32,500 bases of DNA, taken from NCBI GenBank assembly GCA_001586965.3, contig LUCW03000366.1:1-32500 (forward strand), written 5' to 3'. Made by a program: the position numbers and the translations under genes. The stretch comes from Sphaeroforma sirkka. Lineage: Eukaryota > Opisthokonta > Ichthyosporea > Ichthyophonida. Positions 10,480 through 20,642 of the stretch are shown here, piece after piece; the stretch's first letter is position 1; every line of letters starts with the position of its first letter. Below the pieces are notes generated by a model, which made no database searches, had not been told where the DNA came from, and was given only the letters and a program-made list of their open reading frames with translations.

Positions 10480-11362
10480 AGATACCTAAACCTCCGGAAG
10501 GTGAAGCAAAGGATATGATTCCGCACTTCACCGATATAATTATGGACTTAATTATACAAAACAGGAAGATTGCAATAACTGACTGGTGTATGTTTAAGTT
10601 CTCTAATGGGTACGTTAGACTTGACTTAACAAACGTCGACTTCTCTAAGTTAAAGTGTCCTTCACATAACTACGTGAGTTGGAGACACAAAGACGTTGTC
10701 AAAACCCAAATCGAAGATTGATTAAAACAGGGTCTAATTGAAATCAATTATGATGCAACCCCAGTTAACTTAGCTCTCTTAGCGGTCGATCAATATAAAT
10801 CTGATGGAACGTTTAGTAAAACAAGAGTAGTACTAGACCTGTCGCCAATCAACAAACTAATTCCGCAACATAGTTTTCCCTTACCTAAGATAAGCGAGAT
10901 ACTACGCAAAATGGAGGGTGCGACTATCTTTTCCAAGATAGACTTAAAAGCTGCATTCCATCAACTACAGATATATGAGCCTCATAGGAAATACTTTTCC
11001 TTTACTTGGCAAGGTAAGAAGTACCAGTTTAAAGGTGCACCTGAAGGCTTACACATGTTACCTTCTTTCTTCCAACAAGTTATGATGGAACTATTTGCGG
11101 ACCTGTCGTATAACGTATCAGTTTATTTAGATGATATAGTTATCTTTACAAAGACAGCACATGAACATGCTAAACTCGTTAAAGAAGTCTTAAAGCGACT
11201 TAATCATGCTAAACTTAAGATTAACGAAGACAAGTGTTCTTTTGCTAAAGATACTATACACTTACTTGGCTACAAAGTATCTGCAGCAGGGGTAGAAATT
11301 GATCCTGGCAAGAAACAGTTTCTGTTGGATTTATCAACACCAATTACTGGAAGAGATGTGAA
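10473..11362 (+). pseudogene. Reverse transcriptase (partial) of element 1
   Basis: Visible RT blocks are VVLDLSPINKLIP and FPLPKISEIL (about 10830-10895), KIDLKAAFHQL (about 10935-10970), the palm motif YLDDIV (11124-11141), and LKINEDKCSFAKDTIHLLGY (about 11211-11270). The order is that of Ty3/gypsy RT. The sequence leaves the family at 11363, before RNase H. Confidence 0.8.
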
Positions 11363-11762
11363 ACCACCATGACTACTGCTGTATCAGGGATGTCTATGAA
11401 AGACGTCAAGAAACGATATATGAGTGGCCACGGGTTGTTAGCGTATGCTAGGAGATGTCGAGGACCTACCTCGAAAGCATCTACTGGGCCCCATGTACCT
11501 GTGTGGTCAGCAGTTGTATAAACGTCGAGGACGTGGTCATCGATGCTCGCAAATAGTTATACACCAAACTTACCATGTATCTGTTGGGATAAATTTATCC
11601 AGATGAAGTTGAGAGCTCAACTGGCTTGGAAATAACGATGGTTATTGCCGGCCATGTTCCAATTTAACATGCCATGCTACTCTTTGTTTTGTCTGGGGTA
11701 TCTACCAGGACTACGGCTACAATCTGCTGCTCGACTAATGATTGGTCCAGTGTAGGTTTCCA
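11363..11762. repeat. Duplicated block, copy A (400 bp)
   Basis: It matches 12504-12902 almost perfectly in direct orientation; by eye the only clear difference is one extra T in a T run. Copy B is a natural part of element 2. Copy A is joined on the left to element 1 RT and on the right to an inverted LTR-A fragment, so copy A is the displaced one. Confidence 0.85.
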
Positions 11763-12121
11763 ACGTAAGTCACGTTAATACATTAGCTGATATAAATAAA
11801 GTTCCATCTGAAGAAAAGTTAAAAGAAGAAAAAGACTTACTGGATTTTGGAAATTGGCGGGAGGACCAAAATCTATAAGTAGTAGTTCGGAGATTATAAA
11901 ATTTAGTTTATAATATCCTACATCTACTAATGTCTCAAATAGGTCCAAGTAGATGAGTCATACCAAATACTCAGGCTATTGGAGCCATCAAAGTGAATTT
12001 AGAACACTTTGGAAATATTGGAAAAAGAGCTTGTACTAAATTATTTAAAATACAAATAAAACCAATGTATCATCTCAATTGATCTTGATATTTTAGACTG
12101 ACCGGAGGCCGTATTTCTACA
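11762..12121 (-). repeat. LTR-A fragment, inverted, truncated
   Basis: It matches the first part of LTR-A in reverse complement, ending TTCTACA (the complement of the TGTAGAA start) at 12121. The other end is cut at the border of duplicated block A. It is a relic of a second LTR-A element in the opposite orientation. Confidence 0.8.
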
Positions 12122-12384
12122 CAGTACATGTATGTTTACAAGGAACCTCAAGTTATGCGTTTGCGGCTAGCTCAGAGCTTATCATCCCTTTAATTCTCGG
12201 AGCCTTTTCGATTGTTGTGTCATTCTGGGCAACAGATTTCTGCTCTCTCGTGATCATAATCTAGATAGTGTGTGTACAAAGCCCTAAGAACATTTGGCTT
12301 AGACTGGGTCGCTATTTAAGCGCAATTCAAATAGAACCCAAGTTAGGGTAATCAGAAAACGTACCGTCTATATTTCCAGGGTGG

Positions 12385-12660
12385 TAATTCCACTACACGA
12401 TTTCCTCGATGAAAAAGGTGCCTGGCGATGGGGAATAATAAGGGGTACGTCGGTGATCATGGAGAAGTACATGACTATACATTACACATTGGGGGCGAAT
12501 GGTACCACCATGACTACTGCTGTATCAGGGATGTCTATGAAAGACGTCAAGAAACGATATATGAGTGGCCACGGGTTGTTAGCGTATGCTAGGAGATGTC
12601 GAGGACCTACCTCGAAAGCATCTACTGGGCCCCATGTACCTGTGTGGTCAGCAGTTGTAT
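12385..12660 (-). pseudogene. Methyltransferase-like domain of element 2
   Basis: The - strand frame shows VDAF, then LLAYANNPWPLIYRFL, VVMVVPFAP and further on VPLIIPHRQAPFSS. This parallels element 3 (WMNLPWGQIHRML, CLPWVPRAPWF, VLVPRTPHTF) and the DIRS-type N6-adenine methyltransferase-like domain, whose motif IV is [DN]PP[WYF]. It lies between RNase H and the integrase start. The function is inferred from pattern only. Confidence 0.45.
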
Positions 12661-12902
12661 AAACGTCGAGGACGTGGTCATCGATGCTCGCAAATAGTTA
12701 TACACCAAACTTACCATGTATCTGTTGGGATAAATTTATCCAGATGAAGTTGAGAGCTCAACTGGCTTGGAAATAACGATGGTTATTGCCGGCCATGTTC
12801 CAATTTAACATGCCATGCTACTCTTTGTTTGTCTGGGGTATCTACCAGGACTACGGCTACAATCTGCTGCTCGACTAATGATTGGTCCAGTGTAGGTTTC
12901 CA
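12504..12902. repeat. Duplicated block, copy B (399 bp), in its native place in element 2
   Basis: Direct repeat of 11363-11762. It covers the border between the RNase H tail and the methyltransferase-like domain of element 2 (- strand). Confidence 0.85.
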
Positions 12903-13461
12903 GTCCACTCGATGTTGTGCTATGAGCTGAAGAATAGGGTCGAGATGGTCCGCTGTATATGAGAAGTATTCTCCGAAGACCGTGAACGGACCTGGTATGT
13001 ATTTGAATGTCTACCTCTACTTCGTTAATGATCGCCATAGCCCTTAAAGACCTGCTAATACGCGCTGTATTCTCCTGCATATGCTGCTCTGGATGCTTAA
13101 TTATTGGGATTAATGGCTTATAGTCGGGTACGAGAAAGACCGGTGGAACCGAACGTCGACATATAGCAAAATTTTCAAACATTGTGTATGCGCACCCAGT
13201 TAACTCTCTATCCGTGGCTCTATGATTTTGTTGGGCATCATCCAATTTGGTACAAAAGAAGAATGCCGGGTACAGGAAGCGTAGTGGACCCAGAGTAATG
13301 CCGAGGTCACGAGGTGAGTATGTTGGTATCCGAAACATAGTCCTTCCTAACACTTGATTCGGACAGCGAAACTGGTAGTACTGATATATGTTATGGCTTA
13401 GGCAAACCCCCTTGTGGGGAAGTGAGTTTGATACATTCTGTGTCTGCTCGTTGTTCTTCAA
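12805..13461 (-). pseudogene. RNase H (second part) and connection region of element 2
   Basis: The frame contains FFFCTKLDDAQQNHRATDRE followed by LTGCAYTMFENFAICRR and VFLVPDYKPLIPII. This matches the gypsy RNase H pattern S-x-K-L-x(4)-N-Y-x(3)-E-x-E-L, then the V-x-T-D-H-x-x-L region. In the family this domain degrades the RNA strand of the RNA-DNA hybrid. Confidence 0.6.
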
Positions 13462-13789
13462 TCAGTGTACCACTCCGTTGTGTATGTATAAGTGTACCAC
13501 TCCCAGCTAGTGAATCATTCGGCTGTGCTAGTCCGTTAAGTGAACTATTCTCCGCTAGTGTACCACTCAGCGGTCGAACCTGTGTGCCACTCTGTTCACT
13601 ATAAAGCGCACTATCAATATTCATTGAAGCATTACGTGATGACTGGTATGGGACGTATCCTTCTAGCGTTTTGAGTTTCTCTATTGGGCTGTAAATAGCC
13701 GGGTCTTGTTGTTGTTGAATATACAATGCTTCCTCTTCTTCAGTGATGATTAACAAAGGGGTCTTAGGATGTATGATTCCTGGAGACAA
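13391..13789 (-). pseudogene. Low-complexity insert within the RNase H region of element 2
   Basis: A frame rich in Q, S, T and G (IQQQQDPAIYSPIEKLKTLE; SGTL occurs several times) lies between the two halves of the RNase H domain. At DNA level GTGTACCACTC or a close variant recurs at about 13466, 13493, 13557 and 13582. I recognise no domain. It could be a tandem expansion or a separate insertion. Confidence 0.4.
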
Positions 13790-13816
13790 CCCCAGTTGCG
13801 CCCGATATTGCTCACA

Positions 13817-14029
13817 CTAATGTATACATTCTTGTTTCTCCTCGTATTCCTTAGTACCCGGTGGAGGTATCTGGACGAATGTGGCTGCTCCTAAACCCTC
13901 GTTCCTAACATCGGGCATAATGACAATTCGTTGATGCGGTAGCGGATGGTAGCGCCTTATACGCCTCATGATCAAAAGCAACAGGCGAGCCAGAGCTTTC
14001 ATCTGAGGAGCTTCACAACGAAAACCCAC
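13817..14029 (-). pseudogene. RNase H first part of element 2
   Basis: The frame ends with RIVIMPDVRNEGLGAATFVQ, corresponding to the I-x-x-D-A-S-x-x-G-x-G-A-x-L strand that opens the RNase H domain. It directly follows the RT connection segment upstream on the - strand. Confidence 0.55.
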
Positions 14030-14051
14030 ACCTTTTTTTAGTTAAGTTAGA

Positions 14052-14420
14052 TTACGGGGCAGAGATACCAGACATGTTAGGTAAATATCTTACCCACCAT
14101 GACAACACGGCCAGAAGAGATATCAATTCAGCTTGGTTCTGCGGAGCTGGACGGTTGAATAGTGCCATCGCCCGTTTTCGAAGGATTGTCGTTGCATTAC
14201 CTATCTGTTCCCTCCCATAGAATTGTACCCGTACGTTCGCTATGAGAAACAATTGATTCTTCGGTGGCTGGATTTGGATGTCATTATCATCGCATATGTA
14301 GACAAATCTCCACACTTGGTCCCAGTGGCGTAGAAGCGAATCCTTAACTGATTCCGACGTGTGATTCTTGGTGGCGATTGATACATCATCCTTGTATATT
14401 GTTGTTGTATAATGTTGCAT
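14052..14420 (-). pseudogene. Reverse transcriptase (palm and thumb) of element 2
   Basis: The frame has YKDDVSIATKNHTS (the Y-x-DD palm motif), then PPKNQLFLIANVRVQFYG (the K-C-x-F-x(5)-V-x-F-L-G-H region) and PAPQNQAELISLLAVLSWWV, the end of gypsy RT. More of the RT lies upstream on the - strand up to about 14800 in weaker form. Confidence 0.7.
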
Positions 14421-15156
14421 GTCGAACGCCCCGTTCTCTATATTGGTCGGTGGAAGACCCCATCGGCTGTGACATATGTAAGTAAGTCTCTAGCTTCCTC
14501 GCCAAGCTGGAGCTTGAGGTACGATCCAGCCATGTCACATACCGTCGTAATGCCTGCATTAATACAATGCTCTGTGAGCTCCGCCTCCATTGGTAGTTAG
14601 AATATGAGAACGGTTACCTCATTGACCTGGACGTAATTAATTGTTATACGATAATTGTCTTTCGACTGAGGCACCTTGCTCTTATCTTTCACAACTGTTT
14701 TCACCAAACTAACCCACGGTCTGTATTTATCTCCAGGTTCCACTTTCCCACGCTGATGCAATTGTTCAACCTTGAAAAGCTCTATCTCTTTGAGAAACGT
14801 ATCCCGGGTAAATTAGATATGTCGTGATGGTTGCGCCCCCTCTTTTAGCTACAGCTTGACCTTAACATACTTGATCATTTTCATATTATTAGAATCAAAA
14901 CGCACCCTATTGAAACCATCCTGCATCTGTTGCACCTGTTCGGATGACTTATTCAGCAACTTTGCTACGCGTTCTAACCCCGTGAAATCATATTCCTTCA
15001 CTGTCGCGTCCAGATCCGGAACCCTGAGCTCGTCCATTGGCGTTATGTAAACAGGAGCGCGTGGAACTAGAAACATCGGGGTCGGAAGAGATAACTAACG
15101 TATGAAACATACCGGGGTCACTGATGTATCCCAGGTAATCCCTTCAGATGATGTTG

Positions 15157-15447
15157 TCACGTGTCAAAACCCATTAATATCTGACAGTCTCTCGGAAACC
15201 AATCCGACACTAGGAATACTATCTCGCTAGTTTCAAAACCGTCAAGTAATAAAGTAGAAGCAATACGTGACGTGTGGACTGTTTCTCCCGTACCCCTATA
15301 TCCGTGTAAATACACTGGATTAATCTTCTCTTGCTCAAGGTTTGAGCGATTGACTAACTCCCTTAAAATTATCGTAGGACGGGATCCTGTGTCGTTATAT
15401 ATGCTAACCGTTTCTTCCTCACACAATGTAGACGTCACTGGACCCAT
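15157..15447 (-). pseudogene. Retropepsin-like protease of element 2
   Basis: The frame has VSIYNDTGSRPTIILREL (a D-T-G active-site region) about 20 residues from its start and CQILMGFDT at its end, matching the I-L-G-x-D strand. Length and position between gag and RT fit a gypsy protease. Confidence 0.65.
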
Positions 15448-16191
15448 CTATTCTGCTAGTCACTGGAGAGGCGAATGCGGGATGGCCGCGTGTGCATCTG
15501 TGTACGGATGCGTTGGGCATTTGTTCCAGTAAGACTCGTCTCCTTGCAGGAGTGGCATAACGGACAATCCGGGCTTCAGTGATGAGGGGAACACTTAAAG
15601 CATTGCGGTGTTTGTTCCGTTGGTGGTGTACGACGGCCATTGCCGTATCTGTCGTCGCAGGCATGGCAATTGTACCGGCCTGGGCTCCGCAAATCATGTC
15701 AAGTGTTCCCATCGCAATCCCGCGACGGGGATCTGCATCTCTTATTATTAGCATAATGGTCTCTCGTGGCGGAAACGGACGTGGAGTACGCTGCGGTAAG
15801 TCGACACCAGTCGTATATGTCGATTGCAACGTACGTGTGTGTTGCATAAGCGGCTGCTCGAGCTGGTCCCAAGTAGTCATACATGTCCAGCAGAGCCGCG
15901 GTCTGATGATGCGGGAAAGCCATACTTATAAACGAACGACCCGCCGAAAAACTTGCAATGCCTTCGTGAGCATTCCTAGGCTCGTATTATAGATACGATG
16001 CGGCGCTGGCTTACACTCTTTTTTGGTAGTAATCGCATGAAGGAGTGCCTGCGCATTAAACTTTTCTTGTTTGGTCGCACTCTGATATAGTGCCATCTCG
16101 ATGAAAGACTAGGAATAATGTGGTGGCGTCGGGCGAACCGCAACCGGACGCTCAGGAGTGCGGCTTCGAGGTGGACTAGTCGTGAGATCAT
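15419..16191 (-). pseudogene. gag-like region of element 2
   Basis: Overlapping - strand frames without strong homology, upstream of the protease. A Cys-rich stretch like a zinc knuckle (CFKC...C..C) is visible near 15610-15560. Gag is assigned by position; the 5' limit is uncertain. Confidence 0.4.
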
Positions 16192-16655
16192 TCAAAACCA
16201 AGCTGCCACCGTGATCTTAAAAATGAGGAAGCAGGACACCGATAATAAAATACGTCTGGTTTGTCGGAAATCACAAGTTGTGAGAGCGGACATAATTGTA
16301 CTTAGCGCGGAGTGCTGCCGTCGGACACAAAACGAGCTGCTGTGCTGAAGACTAACCAACCGTCGTCCCTAAGAATATGCGAACTATCAATGACATGTCG
16401 GTAATTCCTGATAATCCATGCCTGAGAACGTGTGTCCCTTGCCCACGGACCCCCCCCCCCCCCCCGTTGGGTGCATTTGAGCCGTCATTGACTCAAGCGA
16501 TTCAAAGAAACGTCTAATCATCCCCGGATCCGGGAATGGAGTGTCCGACTACGGATTGTTGTCAAGCAGAATCTGTCTGGTATCTACATGGAATCGATCT
16601 CCTGTTCGTACGCAAACAGAGCTTGCTCTTCTACTGCCTGTGATGAAGCTTGCAA
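16192..16655. other. Untranslated or unassigned stretch between element 2 gag and an LTR-A
   Basis: No coding frame is recognised. It contains a run of 16 C at 16450-16465. It is probably the 5' leader side of element 2, but no LTR of that element was found. Confidence 0.35.
16450..16465. repeat. Poly-C tract (16 bases)
   Basis: Sixteen consecutive C, i.e. a G run on the strand of element 2. Such a tract is prone to slippage and to sequencing length errors. Confidence 0.9.
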
Positions 16656-17254
16656 TGTAGAAATACGGTCTCCGGTCAGTCTAAAATATCAAGATCAAAT
16701 GAGATAATATATTGGGTTTTAATTGTATTTATATTAATTAAATACAAATTCTTTTTCCAATGTTTCCAAAGTGTTCTAAATTCACTTTGATGGCTCCAAT
16801 AGCCTGAGTATTTGGTATGACTTATTTACTTGGACCTATTTGAGACGATAGTAGATGTAGGATATTATAAACTAAATTCTATATTCTCTGAACTACTAAT
16901 TACAGGTTTTGGTCTTCCCGCCAATCTCCAAAATCCAATAAGTCTTTTTCTTTTTTAACTTTTCTTCAGATGGAACTTTATTTATATTAACCAATGTATT
17001 AACTTGACTTACGTTCTTATGTCTATCTACAAATTAGGCATGTGGTCATGAACACTTAGTACTTCTAGTGATAATTATTTAATAAAGAACAGCTAGAGGT
17101 ACGTCTTGTGTGATCGAGGATATTAAGGCTCTTACCAAGAGGCAGTCTCGATCTTTCTTACACAAGCTACCACTGCTAAATCGTAACTGACTTAAATTGT
17201 ATCTAAGTTTATATAACATAGTTTAAAACATAGAAATGTCCATCGAAGTTTACA
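16656..17254 (+). repeat. LTR-A, full copy (599 bp)
   Basis: It starts TGTAGAAATACGG and ends CATCGAAGTTTACA, in the same orientation as 7330-7923 but with many differences. The flanks TGCAA and CTTGT do not match, so no target duplication is seen. It is either the distant 3' LTR of element 1 or a remnant of another copy. Confidence 0.85.
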
Positions 17255-17990
17255 CTTGTTGGACCAACGTTTTATTGAGTTCTTCCTTATGTCGTCATGT
17301 AGATATCGGTCTCTTAAGGCGGTATAAACATCTTAGAGCTACTAAACGTAATAAAATCTTAAAGTCTTTTAATAAGTTTTTTTAAGTATACGAATTTTAG
17401 TCTGGTAATAAAGTTAGGTATGCCTCATAGAAATCAGCAATACTCTGGGAGATTGTAAGGCTGAGAAATTGCCTATATACCATCCTCCCAGTACTGATTT
17501 CGCCGAAGGGATTTTATTTATGTTTTCGTTATCGTTATCGTCGAAACTAGTATTACTTGCTTCGTCGCATGAATTACTAAAACTAGTAAAATCCTATCTT
17601 TAGAAAAAAAGTAAAAAAGTAAAAAAATACTCTTGATGTCCTTAGTTATTGTCTTAACCAATAACTGGCCACTTATCAAGAATTACCGACTTGCCATCAT
17701 CAGACTGGCACATCTGGTTGGCTGAGCGGAGGTCAAACTAGGTAACCATTAAGGGTCCCTAGAAACCTATGTTCGGTTGAGCCATCTCGCTACCGAAGTA
17801 TTCAGATGTATATTTTGGAGTGTTTATTTAGGTCTCTTAATAGACCTACTTTAAATCTACTCTTTGGCTTTTTTCACAGTCCCTTTAATGGGTCGGGGCC
17901 AAAATATCTGATTTGTAAAATGGAAAGGGTACTTGTAAATAGAACCGTTAAAAACCATTTAATACACGTGCTTTTAATAGTACGTTTATA
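17255..17990. other. AT-rich non-coding stretch
   Basis: No convincing gene. An imperfect inverted repeat lies at 17432-17451 and 17484-17499 (AATCAG..TACT..GGGAG pairing with CTCCCAGTACTGATT). A tRNA-like A box (TGGCTGAGCGG) near 17722 lacks a good partner B box. Confidence 0.35.
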
Positions 17991-17997
17991 ATATACG

Positions 17998-19909
17998 TAC
18001 TGCTTAAGAGTACGTTTATCAACATAAGAGTCTAATGTGGAGGCCCGGCTATTACAGTCACAACGTTGGTGGAGGGCTACATGGTCGGGTGTACGCCCGC
18101 CCGTGGTTTCGATTACAATTTCCAGGTGAGCATAGTTACTGTACGGGAAGTGCAGTGATGGTTTGTCGTGGGCCCAGGCGGGTTGCGTCAGAGGGGTAAG
18201 TGGATTTGTACTGGCCATTGAGTCGAGTTGTATTCCCAGGCAACCTCCGAGTTAGTCTGCGAATGGTCGCGCGGGGAGCAGGCCGCAAAAGTGAAGCAAG
18301 TCAGTGATAGTTTGTCGTGGGCCCAGGCGGGTCGCGTCAGAGGGGTAAGTGGATTTGTGCCGGCCATTGAGTCGAGTTGTGTTCCCAGGCAACCTCCGAG
18401 TTAGTCTGCGAATGGTCGCGCGGGGAGCAGGCCGCAAAAGTGAAGTAAGTTTGTTTGATGTTTGGGAAACCGAGGGTATTTAGTGCCCATGATGATGGCT
18501 GCTGCTTGGATGAGTGCTGAGTTAAAGCGCTCGAACAGGTGGACCAACGTATCCTTCCATATAGGCGGAGCCCAGGCAATAATGTTCAGCCCATATGCAA
18601 TCGTGGATAGGATAAGTATTCTGAACATCATAAGTCGGTTGCGGGTGTGTCGCCAGCTGAAACCATGGAAGCCATAAGCGCGGAAAGAGGCGATACCCAG
18701 TGACAATGCTGCAACCAGGGATTCCATATGTCTGGCGAGGTTGGTTCCTGGTACTCCATGAGAGAGTGGGAACCCCAGATATTTATAGTGTTTCGGTTCG
18801 GCATGTGTGGGTGCTATTTTCAGGGGAGGTAACGTGTGTTCCAATGCGCGTCTGCAAGTGTCGGCGTAATAAGCTCACCATTTATACGGAGGGTTGGCGC
18901 CGCGTGTCGCAAGTCGGTAGATCGTACTCGGGGTTTAATGACACCCTGTTCGAGGCCAGATTTGCGTCCCCACGCATCAATATAATCTAAGAAGGGCTGG
19001 AGCGAAACCGATCGAGGGGCTGGATCCGTGTGACATCGACAAATAAATAAGAGCGGAGGAGCTTAGGCCGAAATTGTGCCAGCGTGACAGCTAAGGAATC
19101 CATGTAGATAATAAAGAGCTGGGGGCCGACGATTGAGCCTTGTAGGATGCCATTCGTTCTATGGAATAGAGACGAGAGCGTGCCACGGTATGTCACTCGG
19201 GTAGGGACACTCCCAAACAGCGCGCGGAGGCAGTTGATCCAGTTTTCGGGAATTCAAGCGTGACGCAGAAGTGCCCATAGGCGTGGGAGATTGACTTTGT
19301 CGTATGTCTTGGTTATGTCCAGACAGACGTCGTTCCACTCCTCTTCTGACTGTGTCTCAGATTCCATGGCGGCAAGTGCTTGGGTATGACAGGAGTACCG
19401 TGATTTGAAGCCAGCTTGGGTAGCATGGGTAGCAGAGCCGGGGTGGCTCGTAATCAGATTAAGAAAGCACTTTTCGAAGACGCGTCTGACTATTTACGTA
19501 AGCGTGATGGGGTGGAAGTCGGCGGGGGAGGTGATATCTGCATCGGCTTTCTTTGGGTGCGCTATCAGGAGGCTGTAGTTCAGGGCTGCAGGGAAGGTAT
19601 CCGTCTTCAGTAGCTCAGTGAATGCTTCGGCAAGAAGTGTAATCAGTGGGCTATTGGCATCGGGGCGTCCTAATGTCCGGCGTTCGGTAGAGCGCTCCAC
19701 TGCGGCCTTCAGAAGGAGGATGTGTATCCCGTCGGGGCCAGGCCCCTTATTGGGATAGCGTAGTATTGCCTCCATTACATTGTCGGGGCGTATGTGAAAG
19801 TGACATCAGGAGAGGGTTCGGTACCCGGTGGAACCACGTACGGGTTTGTAAAATTGAATAGGGCCTCAAAGTAGCCAGCAAGGGTAGCGCCTGTGTCATC
19901 GGTGCCCGG
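17998..19909 (-). mobile_element. LINE (non-LTR) reverse transcriptase remnant
   Basis: On the - strand, in order: PNKGPGPDGIHILLLKAAVE (about 19755-19695), the LINE RT start block; CLDITKTYDKVNLPRLWALL (about 19335-19275), equivalent to the D-x-x-K-A-F-D-x-V motif; NGILQGSIVGPQLFIIYMDS (about 19155-19095), the G-x-x-Q-G-S-x-x-G-P-x-L-F block; then FVDVTRI (about 19050) where F-x-DD is expected, so the second catalytic Asp is replaced by Val. A thumb-like segment with YKYLGFPLSHGV follows (about 18785). Stops and frame changes interrupt it. The endonuclease end is missing; the LINE stops where LTR-B begins at 19910. The clade is not determined. Confidence 0.75.
18153..18449. repeat. 149-bp tandem duplication inside the LINE
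   Basis: Units 18153-18301 and 18302-18449 match with only a few substitutions (e.g. GATGG/GATAG, GGGTTGCG/GGGTCGCG, GTACTGG/GTGCCGG). The length is not a multiple of three, so it also shifts the LINE frame. It arose after the insertion or in a dead copy. Confidence 0.9.
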
Positions 19910-20642
19910 TGTGGTCAGAATACAAGTACTTAGATTTATTTGATTATTTTAGGTTTATTACAAGTTTTACAGTTTATCAGAATAATCTGATAAACCGGGT
20001 TTTAGGGGTTTGCTGGTTTTCCAGCACATGACTAATGACTCATTTTAAGAGTCAGCCATTTTAGGATTACTGTTTAAAATTATTAATAAATGAACAACGT
20101 CCCTCTTCATGACGAGGGAAAACGTTGAGATACAGTTATCTAGCGTATACTTACTACATTTTTAACTTACCATAGAAGTTGTTAGTTTATTAGTAATTAC
20201 AGGGAAAGCTACAGAATAAGAACTAGTCAGTAGCTGGCTCATATTTTCTTTTGTCATAAGTATAACAATTGATAGACAATTTGAACAAAGAATGTCGCAT
20301 CAAAATGAACGATTTAGATTATCCAGTCGTTGTACTAACGACGTTTGGACAACGAGTATGAAGAAAGAATCTAATAATACGGGTGAAACTGAGGAGCGAA
20401 CATTATAATTAAGTACAACAATAGCCAGAGTCAACAAGGAATGTCTCAAGACGATCAAATGACGAAATCAGAGAATCAGCCAGAATCCACAGATAAGTAG
20501 TTATGTGTGAGTACAGGTAGGAAGGTTGTTCTCAGTGGGAGACAAGTACAAATCGAATTGCAAGTTAATGAGCTTAAATTATATCTAAAAAAAAGTTGTT
20601 AGAAGAAAAAAATAGAAAATCGATTTTATGGCATCTATATGC
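19910..20642 (+). repeat. LTR-B copy 1
   Basis: It starts TGTGGTCAGAATACAAGTAC and aligns along its length to 20643-21380, with differences of very roughly one in ten. Its last 50 bases differ from copy 2. It abuts copy 2 directly with no internal region between. It lies against the broken edge of the LINE. Confidence 0.8.

Larger units (their letters stand above)
7330..11362 (+). mobile_element. Element 1: broken Ty3/gypsy LTR retrotransposon (5' LTR, gag, PR, partial RT)
   Basis: Order on the + strand: a 594-bp LTR, a gag-like frame, a zinc-knuckle segment, a retropepsin-like frame, then gypsy-type reverse transcriptase. The RT breaks off where a 400-bp duplicated block begins (11363), so the rest of pol is missing here. 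A second full LTR of the same family and orientation lies at 16656-17254 and could be the other end, with element 2 lying in between. The two LTRs differ noticeably and no shared target duplication is visible, so the pairing is uncertain. The element is a fossil with several breaks. Confidence 0.8.
12122..16191 (-). mobile_element. Element 2: broken Ty3/gypsy retrotransposon on the - strand
   Basis: Read right to left: gag-like frames (about 16191-15420), protease (15447-15157), RT (about 14800-14052), RNase H in two parts (14029-13817 and around 13300-13100), a methyltransferase-like domain (about 12660-12385), then weak similarity to the start of integrase near 12250-12122. The order is that of element 3, but the sequences are clearly different. 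No LTRs of its own are identified; LTR-A sequences on both sides may belong to other copies. It is a fossil with many breaks and no integrase core. Confidence 0.7.

Noticed and set aside
12381-12662. + strand 93-codon protein
   Set aside because: It overlaps the methyltransferase-like frame of element 2 on the - strand, and half of it lies in the duplicated block. It is a shadow.
16450-16465. Poly-C tract as a regulatory element
   Set aside because: A homopolymer alone gives no evidence of function, and its length is unreliable in assemblies.
7330-17254. One complete element bounded by two same-direction LTR-A copies
   Set aside because: The LTRs differ considerably, the flanks share no target duplication, and an inverted LTR-A fragment lies between. 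It is kept only as a possibility.
17715-17790. tRNA gene suggested by TGGCTGAGCGG
   Set aside because: The A box is good, but no proper B box follows (only GTTCGGTT) and the acceptor ends do not pair.
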